Assembly (NCBI GenBank): GCA_030627265.1
Contig: DAOUSK010000012.1
Span: 1 to 32,731, forward strand
Direction of reading: 5' to 3'
From: Methylococcaceae bacterium
Lineage (GTDB): Bacteria; Pseudomonadota; Gammaproteobacteria; Methylococcales; Methylomonadaceae
DNA length: 32,731 bases
How positions within the stretch are numbered: the stretch's first letter is position 1; each line of letters starts with the position of its first letter. The notes beneath the pieces were generated by a model, which saw nothing but the letters and a program-made list of their open reading frames with translations, was not told where the DNA came from and did not search any database. Both the position numbers and the translations under genes were made by a program. Shown piece by piece: positions 1 through 7,831 of this stretch.

Positions 1-23
1 AATCATTAAAATGATTGCGTCAC

Positions 24-1295
24 TTATAACGCTTTAAAGCCTATATCAGTACGGTAATAAACCTTATCCCAATTAATTTGTTTAGTTAAAAGGTAAGCTT
101 CATCTTGTGCAGCTTGCAAAGTATCACCTAAAGCACAGGCACATAATACTCGGCCGCCTGCGGTGGTAATATTGCCATCAATAGCCTTTGTGCCTGCGTG
201 AAATACTTTACTATCGGCATTGTCTTCACTCGGTAAGCCGCTAATAATGTTGCCTTTTGCATAGCTATTAGGATAGCCACCAGCGGCTAAGACAACACCT
301 AAAGCACTGCGTTCATCCCACTCAGTTGTTAGTTGGTCTAAGCTTTGTGTTAAAGCGGCATCACATAATTCAATCAGATCACTTTTTAAGCGCATCATGA
401 TCGGCTGTGTTTCAGGGTCGCCAAAACGGCAGTTATACTCTAAAACTTTAAGGCTGCCATCGGGGCTAATCATTAACCCTGCATATAAAAATCCAGTATA
501 AGGAATACCGTCGTCAGCCATTCCTTTTAATGTTGGATTAATCACTTCATCCATAACGCGTTGATGAATTTCTTGGGTCACAATAGGCGCGGGAGAATAA
601 GCACCCATGCCACCTGTATTCGGACCTTTATCACCATTATCGCGGGCTTTATGGTCTTGAGAGCTGGCCATCGGTAAGGCTTGTTTGCCATCAGCAATAA
701 CAATAAAACTTGCTTCTTCGCCAGTCAGAAATTCTTCAATTACCACGCGGCTACCGGCCTCACCAAAACTATTGCCTGATAGCATATCTTGTACGGCTTC
801 AATTGCTTCATCATTAGTCATGGCGACAATAACGCCTTTACCCGCGGCTAAGCCATCGGCTTTAACCACAATGGGAGCGCCTTTTTCTTGGATATAGCTG
901 ACTGCAGCATCCACGTCGGTGAATGTTGCATATTCAGCGGTAGGGATTTTATGGCGTGCCATGAAATCTTTACAGTACTTTTTAGAGCCTTCTAATTGTG
1001 CCGCTTTTGCTGTTGGGCCAAAGCATTTTAAGCCTGCTTCCTGAAAGGTATCAACAATTCCCATCACTAAAGGAACTTCAGGGCCAATAATGGTTAGGTC
1101 AATTTTTTCTGTTTGAGCAAAGCTTAATAAACCAGCAATATCCTCTACCGATAAATCAACATTGGTTAATTTATTTTCAAGTGCTGTGCCTGCATTGCCA
1201 GGAGCAACATAAACAGTGTTTACTTTAGGTGATTGGCTAGCTTTCCAAGCAAGAGCATGTTCACGACCGCCACTGCCGACAATAAGAATTTTCAT
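24..1295 (-). CDS. purD: Phosphoribosylamine-glycine ligase (GARS)
   Basis: Second step of de novo purine synthesis: joins glycine to 5-phosphoribosylamine using ATP, in the cytoplasm. The 423-residue product has the normal length. It opens with the typical MKILIVGSGGREHALAWK N-terminus and carries the ATP-grasp segments KADGLAAGKGV (about residues 145-155) and GPNTGGMGAYSPAP (about 225-238). FGDPETQ, part of the metal and substrate site, is near residue 290. It is the last gene of the dusB-fis-purH-purD line, but a 182-base gap holding an inverted-repeat element separates it from purH. A small AATCATT/AATGATT inverted repeat at 1-16 lies just past its stop and may be part of a terminator cut by the window edge. 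Identity is secure. Confidence 0.97.
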   Translation of the reverse strand: MKILIVGSGGREHALAWKASQSPKVNTVYVAPGNAGTALENKLTNVDLSVEDIAGLLSFAQTEKIDLTIIGPEVPLVMGIVDTFQEAGLKCFGPTAKAAQLEGSKKYCKDFMARHKIPTAEYATFTDVDAAVSYIQEKGAPIVVKADGLAAGKGVIVAMTNDEAIEAVQDMLSGNSFGEAGSRVVIEEFLTGEEASFIVIADGKQALPMASSQDHKARDNGDKGPNTGGMGAYSPAPIVTQEIHQRVMDEVINPTLKGMADDGIPYTGFLYAGLMISPDGSLKVLEYNCRFGDPETQPIMMRLKSDLIELCDAALTQSLDQLTTEWDERSALGVVLAAGGYPNSYAKGNIISGLPSEDNADSKVFHAGTKAIDGNITTAGGRVLCACALGDTLQAAQDEAYLLTKQINWDKVYYRTDIGFKAL

Positions 1296-1365
1296 AAGGA
1301 TTTTAAAAGGGTAAGAAAGAGGGGGAGGGTTTTAGAACAGGTGTGCTGACACATTTAATATTCAT

Positions 1366-1469
1366 GTAGGATGGGTAGAACGTAACACCGGTTTTTTCGG
1401 TGCGTAGTGAAACCCATTAATTTTGCACAAAATGATGGGTTTCGCAAAAAACTGCTCAACCCATCCTAC
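1366..1469 (+). repeat. Interspersed inverted-repeat element, copy 1 (purH-purD gap)
   Basis: Perfect 11-base terminal inverted repeats, GTAGGATGGGT at 1366-1376 and ACCCATCCTAC at 1459-1469, bound the element. Inside are a second inverted pair, GAAACCCAT (1409-1417) with ATGGGTTTC (1435-1443), and a small hairpin CACCG/CGGTG (1386-1390 with 1398-1402). Related copies lie at 7679-7756 (same orientation) and 22846-22942 (opposite orientation). It has no reading frame and resembles the MITE- or REP-like palindromes common in proteobacterial intergenic DNA. It sits inside what is normally a tight purHD operon. Confidence 0.85.
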
Positions 1470-1477
1470 GCGAAGTC

Positions 1478-3037
1478 TTAATGTCTAAAGTGACGCATAC
1501 CAGTGAAGACCATCGCAATATTATGTTCATCAGCTGCTTCAATGACTTCGTTGTCACGCATAGAGCCGCCCGGTTGAATAACGGCAGTAATACCCGCTTC
1601 GGCAGCTGCATCTAAGCCGTCTCTGAATGGGAAGAAAGCATCTGAAGCCATCACTGAGCCTTCAACCACTAAACCTTCATCAGCCGCTTTAATTCCTGCG
1701 ACTTTAGCTGAATAAACGCGGCTCATTTGTCCTGCGCCAACGCCAATGGTACGGCCGTTTTTACAATAGACAATCGCATTAGATTTTACAAATTTAGCAA
1801 CTTTCCAAGTAAATAATAAATCAGCCAGCTCTTGTTCAGTGGGTTGGCGTTTAGTCACAACTTTTATATCGGCTGTAGTAATTTCACCAAAGTCTTTATC
1901 TTGTACTAATAAACCACCAGAAACACGTTTATAGTCTAAAGCAGGTGCTTTATCCGCAGCCCATTGGCCGCACTCTAAAACACGCACATTTTTCTTTTCA
2001 GCTAAAACAGCTTGTGCTTCAGCGCTAACGCTTGGTGCAATAATAACCTCAACAAACTGGCGGCTGATGATTTCTGCTGCGGTGGTTTTGTCTAGTTCGC
2101 GGTTGAAAGCGATAATGCCGCCAAAAGAGGAAGTAGGATCAGTGGCGTAAGCTAAGTCATAAGCATCTAAAAGGCTGTCTGCTTCAGCAACACCGCAAGG
2201 GTTTGCATGTTTGACAATCACACAAGTCGGTTTGTCAGTAAAGGTCTTAACGCACTCTAAAGCGGAGTCTGTATCAGCAATATTATTGTAAGATAACTCT
2301 TTACCTTGTAACTGTTTTACTGATGAAATCGTGCCAATTTCTGGGTTTTTTTCTTGATAAAAAGCGGCGCTTTGATGTGGGTTTTCACCGTAACGTAAAT
2401 CTTGTGTTTTATTGAACTGTAGATTTAAGGTTTTCGTGAAGCCTTCTTGGTTAACTTTCGCTAAATAAATAGCAATGGCAGTATCGTAATTCGCCGTATG
2501 CTCAAAACTCTTTAGCGCTAAGTTAAAACGTGTGTTGTGCTCCAGCTGATTATTGTTGTCAGTTAACTCGGCTAAAACAGTGCTGTAATCATTGTGGTCA
2601 ACCACAATAGCAACATCATTATGATTTTTAGCTGCCGCGCGAATCATAGTCGGGCCGCCAATATCAATATTTTCAATCGCAGTTTCTAAATCGCAATCTG
2701 GCTTAGCAATGGTTTCCTCAAAAGGGTAAAGGTTGACGACTACCATATCAATTGCATTAATGCCGTTAGCTGCCATGATTTCATCATCAATTCCTCGGCG
2801 ACCTAAAATGCCACCGTGAACTTTAGGGTGCAAAGTTTTAACACGGCCATCCATCATTTCTGGGAAGCCCGTGTAATCAGAAACTTCAGTTACTTTTACG
2901 TTGTTTTCTGCTAATAATTTTGCAGTTCCACCCGTCGATAAAAGCTCAATTCCCATTTTGTCGAGTTCACGGCAAAAATCAAGAACACCGGTTTTATTAG
3001 AAACGCTAATTAAGGCGCGATTAATAGTTTTTTTCAT
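1478..3037 (-). CDS. purH: Bifunctional AICAR formyltransferase / IMP cyclohydrolase
   Basis: Catalyses the last two steps of IMP synthesis: formyl transfer from 10-formyl-THF to AICAR, then ring closure. The 519-residue length is normal. The N-terminal MGS-like cyclohydrolase domain covers about residues 1-195 ([10 protein letters not shown] start, then STGGTAKLL and [15 protein letters not shown]). The C-terminal transformylase domain covers the rest and carries the catalytic KHANPCGVA motif near residue 276. The protein ends in the typical [11 protein letters not shown]. It starts 24 bases after fis ends, so it is likely cotranscribed with dusB and fis. The downstream gap to purD carries a repeat element. 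Confidence 0.97.
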   Translation of the reverse strand: MKKTINRALISVSNKTGVLDFCRELDKMGIELLSTGGTAKLLAENNVKVTEVSDYTGFPEMMDGRVKTLHPKVHGGILGRRGIDDEIMAANGINAIDMVVVNLYPFEETIAKPDCDLETAIENIDIGGPTMIRAAAKNHNDVAIVVDHNDYSTVLAELTDNNNQLEHNTRFNLALKSFEHTANYDTAIAIYLAKVNQEGFTKTLNLQFNKTQDLRYGENPHQSAAFYQEKNPEIGTISSVKQLQGKELSYNNIADTDSALECVKTFTDKPTCVIVKHANPCGVAEADSLLDAYDLAYATDPTSSFGGIIAFNRELDKTTAAEIISRQFVEVIIAPSVSAEAQAVLAEKKNVRVLECGQWAADKAPALDYKRVSGGLLVQDKDFGEITTADIKVVTKRQPTEQELADLLFTWKVAKFVKSNAIVYCKNGRTIGVGAGQMSRVYSAKVAGIKAADEGLVVEGSVMASDAFFPFRDGLDAAAEAGITAVIQPGGSMRDNEVIEAADEHNIAMVFTGMRHFRH

Positions 3038-3061
3038 AAGAATTTATTAAAGGGGTAAGGT

Positions 3062-3310
3062 TTAAGATAATTTATAAAGATCTAGTTTTTTGCGCAAAGT
3101 ACTACGGCTCATGCCTAAAATTTGGGCGGCTTTGGTTTGATTAAAATTAGCGTAACTGAGAGTCGCTTCTAATAAAGGCCTTTCTGTTTCGGCTAAAACC
3201 ATGGCGTGCAGTCCTGTTGACTCAACGCCATCCAATTGTTTTAAATAATGTTCAACCGCTGTTTTTACTTGTGCAGATAGAATAAGAGTCGATGAGGTAT
3301 TAGCAGTCAT
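3062..3310 (-). CDS. fis: DNA-binding protein Fis
   Basis: Small nucleoid-associated DNA-bending protein that also regulates rRNA and other promoters. The C-terminal helix-turn-helix is clear: NQTKAAQILGMSRSTLRKKLDLY, about residues 57-79. The dimerisation helices precede it (VKTAVEHYLKQL, then LAETERPLLEATL). At 82 residues it is about 16 shorter than E. coli Fis (98), all at the N-terminus, so part of the mobile beta-hairpin arm that contacts the Hin/Gin invertases in E. coli is probably missing. Short forms occur outside the enterics. It follows dusB by 39 bases, the usual dusB-fis pairing. Confidence 0.95.
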   Translation of the reverse strand: MTANTSSTLILSAQVKTAVEHYLKQLDGVESTGLHAMVLAETERPLLEATLSYANFNQTKAAQILGMSRSTLRKKLDLYKLS

Positions 3311-3349
3311 TATAAGATTTTCAAGATAAAGCAGCGTGGATGCTCTGTG

Positions 3350-4330
3350 TTAATGGGGCATTGTTGCAAAAAGATCAAAAGCAGAGTTGACTAAAGATAG
3401 CTGCAACTTAGGCGAGTCTGTTTGGTAAATTTTGCTTTTAGTTGCTGGAGGCAATGAACCTAAATGGTTAAAGTACCAGCCGATATGTTTACGCGCTATT
3501 CTAACACCATTCAATTCCCCGTAGAATAAATAAAGCGCTTGTAAATGTGATTGAATAATAGATTTTCTCTGCGCTAAGTCGATAGGCGCTAAATGCGTTC
3601 CTGTCTTAAGATAATGGTGTATCTCTTGAAAAAACCACGGGCGACCTTGTGCCCCGCGACCAATCATAATTGCATCGGCTAAAGTGTAATCTAAAACCTG
3701 CTGCGCTTTCTCAACGCTGGTAATATCACCGTTAGCAATAATAGGAATAGAAACGGCTTGTTTGACCGCCTTTATTGTGTCGTATTCAGCATTACCTTTA
3801 AAAGCGCAAGCGCGAGTACGACCATGAATGGTTAATGCCGCAATACCTGATTGCTCGGCTATTTGAGCGATGCGTATGGCATTACGGTTATCTTGATCCC
3901 AGCCAGTACGAATTTTTAAGGTAATCGGAATGGAAACAGCCTGAATGACGCTTTCTAAAATATCTTGTACCAATTTTTCATCACGCAATAAAGCAGAGCC
4001 TGCGGCAACAGAGCAGACCTTTTTTGCGGGGCAGCCCATATTAAGATCCACAATTTGCGCACCTTTATCTTGGTTAAGGCGCGCGGCATCGGCCATTTCT
4101 TGAGGATTGGTACCGAGTATTTGTACGGCACGTAAGCCAACTTCACCGGTATGATCTGTTTTAAGCAAGGTGCGGCGGTGTTTTTGTAGGGCAGGGTTTG
4201 ATGCGACCATTTCTGAGATAGCCAAACCCACGCCAAACTGTTTACAAAGTGATCTAAAGGGACGGTCGGTAACCCCTGCCATTGGGGCAAGTATGAGGTT
4301 ATTTTCAAGTGTATAAGGGCCAATTTTCAT
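3350..4330 (-). CDS. dusB: tRNA-dihydrouridine synthase B
   Basis: FMN- and NADPH-dependent reduction of a uridine in the tRNA D-loop. The 326 residues form the expected TIM barrel plus helical C-terminus. Visible motifs are LAPMAGVTDRPFR near the N-terminus (flavin site), NMGCPAKKVC with the catalytic cysteine at residue 100, KIRTGWD, TIHGRTR, and ANGDI followed by MIGRGAQGRPW (phosphate binding of FMN). GLAISEMV in the first barrel strands is also typical. It is the first gene of the dusB-fis-purH-purD line and is divergent from rnr across a 140-base gap. Confidence 0.96.
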   Translation of the reverse strand: MKIGPYTLENNLILAPMAGVTDRPFRSLCKQFGVGLAISEMVASNPALQKHRRTLLKTDHTGEVGLRAVQILGTNPQEMADAARLNQDKGAQIVDLNMGCPAKKVCSVAAGSALLRDEKLVQDILESVIQAVSIPITLKIRTGWDQDNRNAIRIAQIAEQSGIAALTIHGRTRACAFKGNAEYDTIKAVKQAVSIPIIANGDITSVEKAQQVLDYTLADAIMIGRGAQGRPWFFQEIHHYLKTGTHLAPIDLAQRKSIIQSHLQALYLFYGELNGVRIARKHIGWYFNHLGSLPPATKSKIYQTDSPKLQLSLVNSAFDLFATMPH

Positions 4331-4399
4331 ATTTTTGTATGCAAAAGATTTACTGCCTTGCTAGTGCTTGAGTGAAATGTTTTTTGTCAGATAAACTAT

Positions 4400-4405
4400 A
4401 TTATA
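4400..4405 (-). promoter_or_regulatory. Candidate -10 hexamer for the dusB-fis-purHD line
   Basis: TATAAT on the minus strand, about 70 bases upstream of the dusB start in the dusB/rnr divergent gap. No good -35 hexamer is seen at the right spacing, so this is only a candidate. A 7-base inverted repeat (ACATCAT 4415-4421, ATGATGT 4427-4433) lies just upstream of it and could be an operator. Confidence 0.3.
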
Positions 4406-4470
4406 CGGCTATAGACATCATGCGTTATGATGTTAGGCAATATAACTTTAAAAAATAACAAGATAAATTT

Positions 4471-6819
4471 ATGAGCGACGACTCAAAACAAGTAGATTTT
4501 AGCGCGATTGAAGATCCTTACGCACAGCGTGAAGCAGCTAAATATGAGCAGCCTATTCCTAGTCGGGAGCTGATTTTACAGTTGATTGAAAAGCTGGGTA
4601 AGCCGACAGGGCGCAAGCATATTGCCGAAGCGTTTGCTTTAGAATCAGATGATCAATTAGAAGCTTTACGCCGCCGCTTGCGGGCAATGGAGCGTGATGG
4701 CCAATTATTGTTTAATCGTAGACAGCAGTACTGCCTTGTTGATAGCAAAGATTTAATTGCCGGACGTATCTTAAGTTACCCTGATGGCTTTGGTTTTTTA
4801 CAGCCAGAGGATGGCGGCGAAGATTTATTTATGTCGCCACGCGAAATGAGCCGCGTTTTACATAATGATCGTGCGTTAGTTCGAGTATCGGGAATCGATA
4901 GAAAAGGCCGCCGTGAAGGCAAGATTGTTGAAGTTTTAGAGCGCAATACTAAGGAAGTTGTTGGGCGGTTTATTAAGGAGCACGGCGTTATTGTCGTTCA
5001 GCCTGATAATAAACGTATTACCCAAAATATTTTGATTCCTGCGGATAAAGCTAAAAAAGCAAAGCAGGGCGATATGGTAGTCGCAAAAATTATCGAACAG
5101 CCTACGTTTAGAAGCCAACCGATAGGTGAGATTGCAGAAATTTTGGGTGAGCACATGGCACCTGGGATGGAAATTGATGTTGCTATCCGTACTTATGAAC
5201 TCCCTGTTAAATGGCCTGATGAAGTTACTGATCAAGTTAAACCGTTAAAGAAGCAGGTTGAAGAATCAGCAAAAGAAGGACGTACGGATTTACGCGATAT
5301 TCCTTTAGTAACCATTGATGGTGCAGATGCGCGTGATTTTGATGATGCGGTTTTTTGTAGCAAAACACCCAAAGGTTGGAAATTACTAGTTGCCATTGCT
5401 GATGTATCGCATTACGTAGAGCACGGCACTGCTTTAGATGATGAGGCAAGAAATCGGAGTACGTCGGTTTATTTTCCTGAGCAAGTTATTCCCATGCTGC
5501 CAGAAATATTATCCAATGGTTTATGTTCGATTAACCCAGACGAAGATCGTTTGACAATGGTTTGTGAAATGTACATTAGTGCTGAAGGAAAGGTGACACG
5601 TTCGCGCTTTTTTGATGCTGTGATGCGCTCTCATGCACGGCTTACTTACGATAAAGTATCCGCCATGTTGGAGCAGGATGACAAAAAACTGAAACAGCAA
5701 TATAAAGCGGTATTGCCACATTTAGAAGAAATGTACGCTTTATACCAAGCGATGCGTGCTCAAAGAGAAGTGCGTGGCGCAATGGATTTTGATACCCAAG
5801 AAACGCAAATTATTTTTGGTGAAGATCGTAAAATAGATAAAATTGTCCCCGTACAACGTAATGATGCACATAAGTTAATTGAAGAATTTATGATTGCAGC
5901 GAATAGCGCAGCGGCACGATTCCTTAACCGGAAAAAAATGCCTCGCTTATTACGCATACACGAAGGGCCTTCAGAAGAAAAAATCAGAAATTTAAAAACC
6001 TTTTTAGGGGAAGTCGGTTTATTTATAGGTGGTGGAGATAAACCAACACCAGTTGATTATATGAACCTCACATCACTGATTAAAGGCCGACCTGATGCAC
6101 ATTTAATTCAAACTGTTTTATTGCGCTCTATGTCGCAAGCGGTTTATAGCCCAGAAACGAAAGGCCATTTTGGTTTAGCTTTAGATGCTTATACGCACTT
6201 CACCTCGCCGATACGTCGCTACCCTGATTTAATGGTGCATCGCGCTATTCGTCATTGCATAGAAGGGAAGTCGCCTGAGAGTTTTTATTGTGGCTTTCCT
6301 GAAATTACTTTGTTGGGTGAGCATTGTTCATCGAATGAGCGTAGAGCGGATGAAGCAACACGCGATGTTGTTAAGTGGCTGAAATGTGAGCACATGCAGG
6401 ATAAAATCGGTGAAACGTTTGCCGGGGTTATTTCTGCTGTTACGGGTTTTGGTTTTTTTGTCGAATTAAAAGACCTTTATATAGAAGGCCTTGTACATGT
6501 CACTTCATTAGGGCAAGATTTTTTCAAATTTGACCCAACCAGTCATCAATTAAAAGGTGAGCGCACAGGCGTACGTTACCGCTTAGGTGATAGTGTTAGC
6601 ATTAATGTGGTTGGTGTTAATTTAGATGATAAAAAAGTTGATTTTGAATTGACGGGTATGCCAAGTAAAACAGCGAAAAAGCATCCTTCGACAAAAAAGA
6701 AATTTAAATCTAAAAAGCCTCAAACTGAAGAGAAAAAAGACGAAAAGAAAAAAGAGACTAAGAAAAAGCCTCGACGCAATAAACGCAAAAGCAAGTCGGA
6801 AAAAAAGGAAAGTAAATGA
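4471..6819 (+). CDS. rnr: Ribonuclease R
   Basis: Processive 3'-5' exoribonuclease acting on structured RNA, mRNA decay products and defective rRNA. The 782 residues show the full family order. There is an N-terminal winged-helix region (about 25-90), then cold-shock-like domains (ILSYPDGFGFLQPEDGGEDLFM, about 95-230). The RNB catalytic domain follows, with DGADARDFDDAV giving acidic residues 283, 289, 291 and 292. An S1 domain near 640-725 starts GETFAGVISAVTGFGFFVEL, and the tail is very Lys/Glu-rich from about 730. RNase R, unlike RNase II, has this basic tail and helix-turn-helix. Its stop overlaps the rlmB start (ATGA at 6816-6819), so the two are translationally coupled. Confidence 0.97.
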   Translation: MSDDSKQVDFSAIEDPYAQREAAKYEQPIPSRELILQLIEKLGKPTGRKHIAEAFALESDDQLEALRRRLRAMERDGQLLFNRRQQYCLVDSKDLIAGRILSYPDGFGFLQPEDGGEDLFMSPREMSRVLHNDRALVRVSGIDRKGRREGKIVEVLERNTKEVVGRFIKEHGVIVVQPDNKRITQNILIPADKAKKAKQGDMVVAKIIEQPTFRSQPIGEIAEILGEHMAPGMEIDVAIRTYELPVKWPDEVTDQVKPLKKQVEESAKEGRTDLRDIPLVTIDGADARDFDDAVFCSKTPKGWKLLVAIADVSHYVEHGTALDDEARNRSTSVYFPEQVIPMLPEILSNGLCSINPDEDRLTMVCEMYISAEGKVTRSRFFDAVMRSHARLTYDKVSAMLEQDDKKLKQQYKAVLPHLEEMYALYQAMRAQREVRGAMDFDTQETQIIFGEDRKIDKIVPVQRNDAHKLIEEFMIAANSAAARFLNRKKMPRLLRIHEGPSEEKIRNLKTFLGEVGLFIGGGDKPTPVDYMNLTSLIKGRPDAHLIQTVLLRSMSQAVYSPETKGHFGLALDAYTHFTSPIRRYPDLMVHRAIRHCIEGKSPESFYCGFPEITLLGEHCSSNERRADEATRDVVKWLKCEHMQDKIGETFAGVISAVTGFGFFVELKDLYIEGLVHVTSLGQDFFKFDPTSHQLKGERTGVRYRLGDSVSINVVGVNLDDKKVDFELTGMPSKTAKKHPSTKKKFKSKKPQTEEKKDEKKKETKKKPRRNKRKSKSEKKESK

Positions 6820-7556
6820 GTTTAGCTAAAATATTTGGTGTGCATGCGGCGCAATCGGCATTAGATTATTCGCCTAAAAAAGTACAGCAAGGTTGGGTAG
6901 ATCAAAAACGACAAGATGAGCGTTTACAGGGCTTAATCAAAGGTTTAAAAAGTAAAGGAATACGCTTAGAAAAAGCGGATAAAAGAAAGTTAGATGGCTT
7001 ATCGAAAGGTGGTAATCACCAAGGGATTGTTTTAGAAGTTGAAATGCCTGCGATGCGCTCAGAGCAAGATTTAAAAGCCGTGGTAGAAAGTGACAAACAA
7101 GTTCCTTTTTGGCTGATTTTAGACCACGTGCAAGATCCACAAAATTTAGGCGCATGCTTAAGGATAGCGGATGCTGCGGGTGTGCAAGGCGTTATTGTGA
7201 CTAAAGATCAAGCGGTAGGTATTACGCCAACGGTGTGTAAAGTAGCCAGTGGCGCAGCAGAAACGGTGCCTGTTTATCAAGTCACTAACTTAAGCCGTAC
7301 GATGGAATGGTTGAAAGAACAAAATATTTGGATTGCAGGGGCGGCAGGCGAAGCAGAAAAAAACATTTATGAAATGGATGTTAATATGCCGATTGCATTA
7401 GTGATGGGTGCGGAAGAAAAAGGCATGCGCCGTTTAACCCGTGAGCAATGTGATTTTTTAGTTAAAATTCCTATGAAGGGCAGTGTCGATAGCTTAAATG
7501 TATCAGTTGCCGCTGGCGTGATGGTTTATGAAATTCTTAGACAAAGGATGGGGTAG
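6816..7556 (+). CDS. rlmB: 23S rRNA Gm2251 2'-O-methyltransferase
   Basis: SpoU/SPOUT-class AdoMet enzyme that 2'-O-methylates G2251 in the ribosomal P-loop. The 246 residues comprise an N-terminal L30e-like RNA-binding domain (KIFGVHAAQSAL, about 1-75) and the knotted catalytic domain. The three SPOUT motifs are all present: DHVQDPQNLGACLRIADAAG, ALVMGAEEKGMRRLTREQCD, and IPMKGSVDSLNVSVAAGVMVYE. It overlaps the end of rnr by four bases, the conserved rnr-rlmB pair. Confidence 0.96.
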   Translation: MSLAKIFGVHAAQSALDYSPKKVQQGWVDQKRQDERLQGLIKGLKSKGIRLEKADKRKLDGLSKGGNHQGIVLEVEMPAMRSEQDLKAVVESDKQVPFWLILDHVQDPQNLGACLRIADAAGVQGVIVTKDQAVGITPTVCKVASGAAETVPVYQVTNLSRTMEWLKEQNIWIAGAAGEAEKNIYEMDVNMPIALVMGAEEKGMRRLTREQCDFLVKIPMKGSVDSLNVSVAAGVMVYEILRQRMG

Positions 7557-7583
7557 TTCCCCCGCGTATATTCCAGAAAACCT

Positions 7584-7615
7584 ACCCCAATATGATGTTA
7601 AGTATTTGTTGGGGT
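7584..7615 (+). other. Stem-loop after rlmB
   Basis: ACCCCAA (7584-7590) pairs with TTGGGGT (7609-7615) around an 18-base loop, just beyond the rlmB stop. There is no T run after it, so it is not a clear intrinsic terminator. It may protect the 3' end of the rnr-rlmB transcript or may be incidental. Confidence 0.3.
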
Positions 7616-7678
7616 GTACCTTATACCAAGCCCAATCAATATAAGCTGTTATAAGCCCCTGCGATAATACACTTTTAT

Positions 7679-7756
7679 GTAGGGGGTGTAGTGAAACCCA
7701 TCAATCCCACGTATAAATTGATGGGTTTCGCAAAAGGCGCTCTACTCATCCTTGTA
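7679..7756 (+). repeat. Interspersed inverted-repeat element, copy 2
   Basis: A shorter, worn copy of the element at 1366-1469, same orientation. The internal inverted pair is perfect and longer here: GAAACCCATCAA (7693-7704) and TTGATGGGTTTC (7718-7729). The shared context GTAGTGAAACCCAT and GGGTTTCGCAAAA is kept, but the outer ends have drifted. It lies in the 275-base gap between the convergent rlmB and the PAS-GGDEF-EAL gene. Confidence 0.75.
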
Positions 7757-7831
7757 TATTAAACAGATCTACGGAAATTTTTTACCATTGTTTTTGAGTA
7801 GGAATTAATCATACAAATGGGGTAAGGACAA

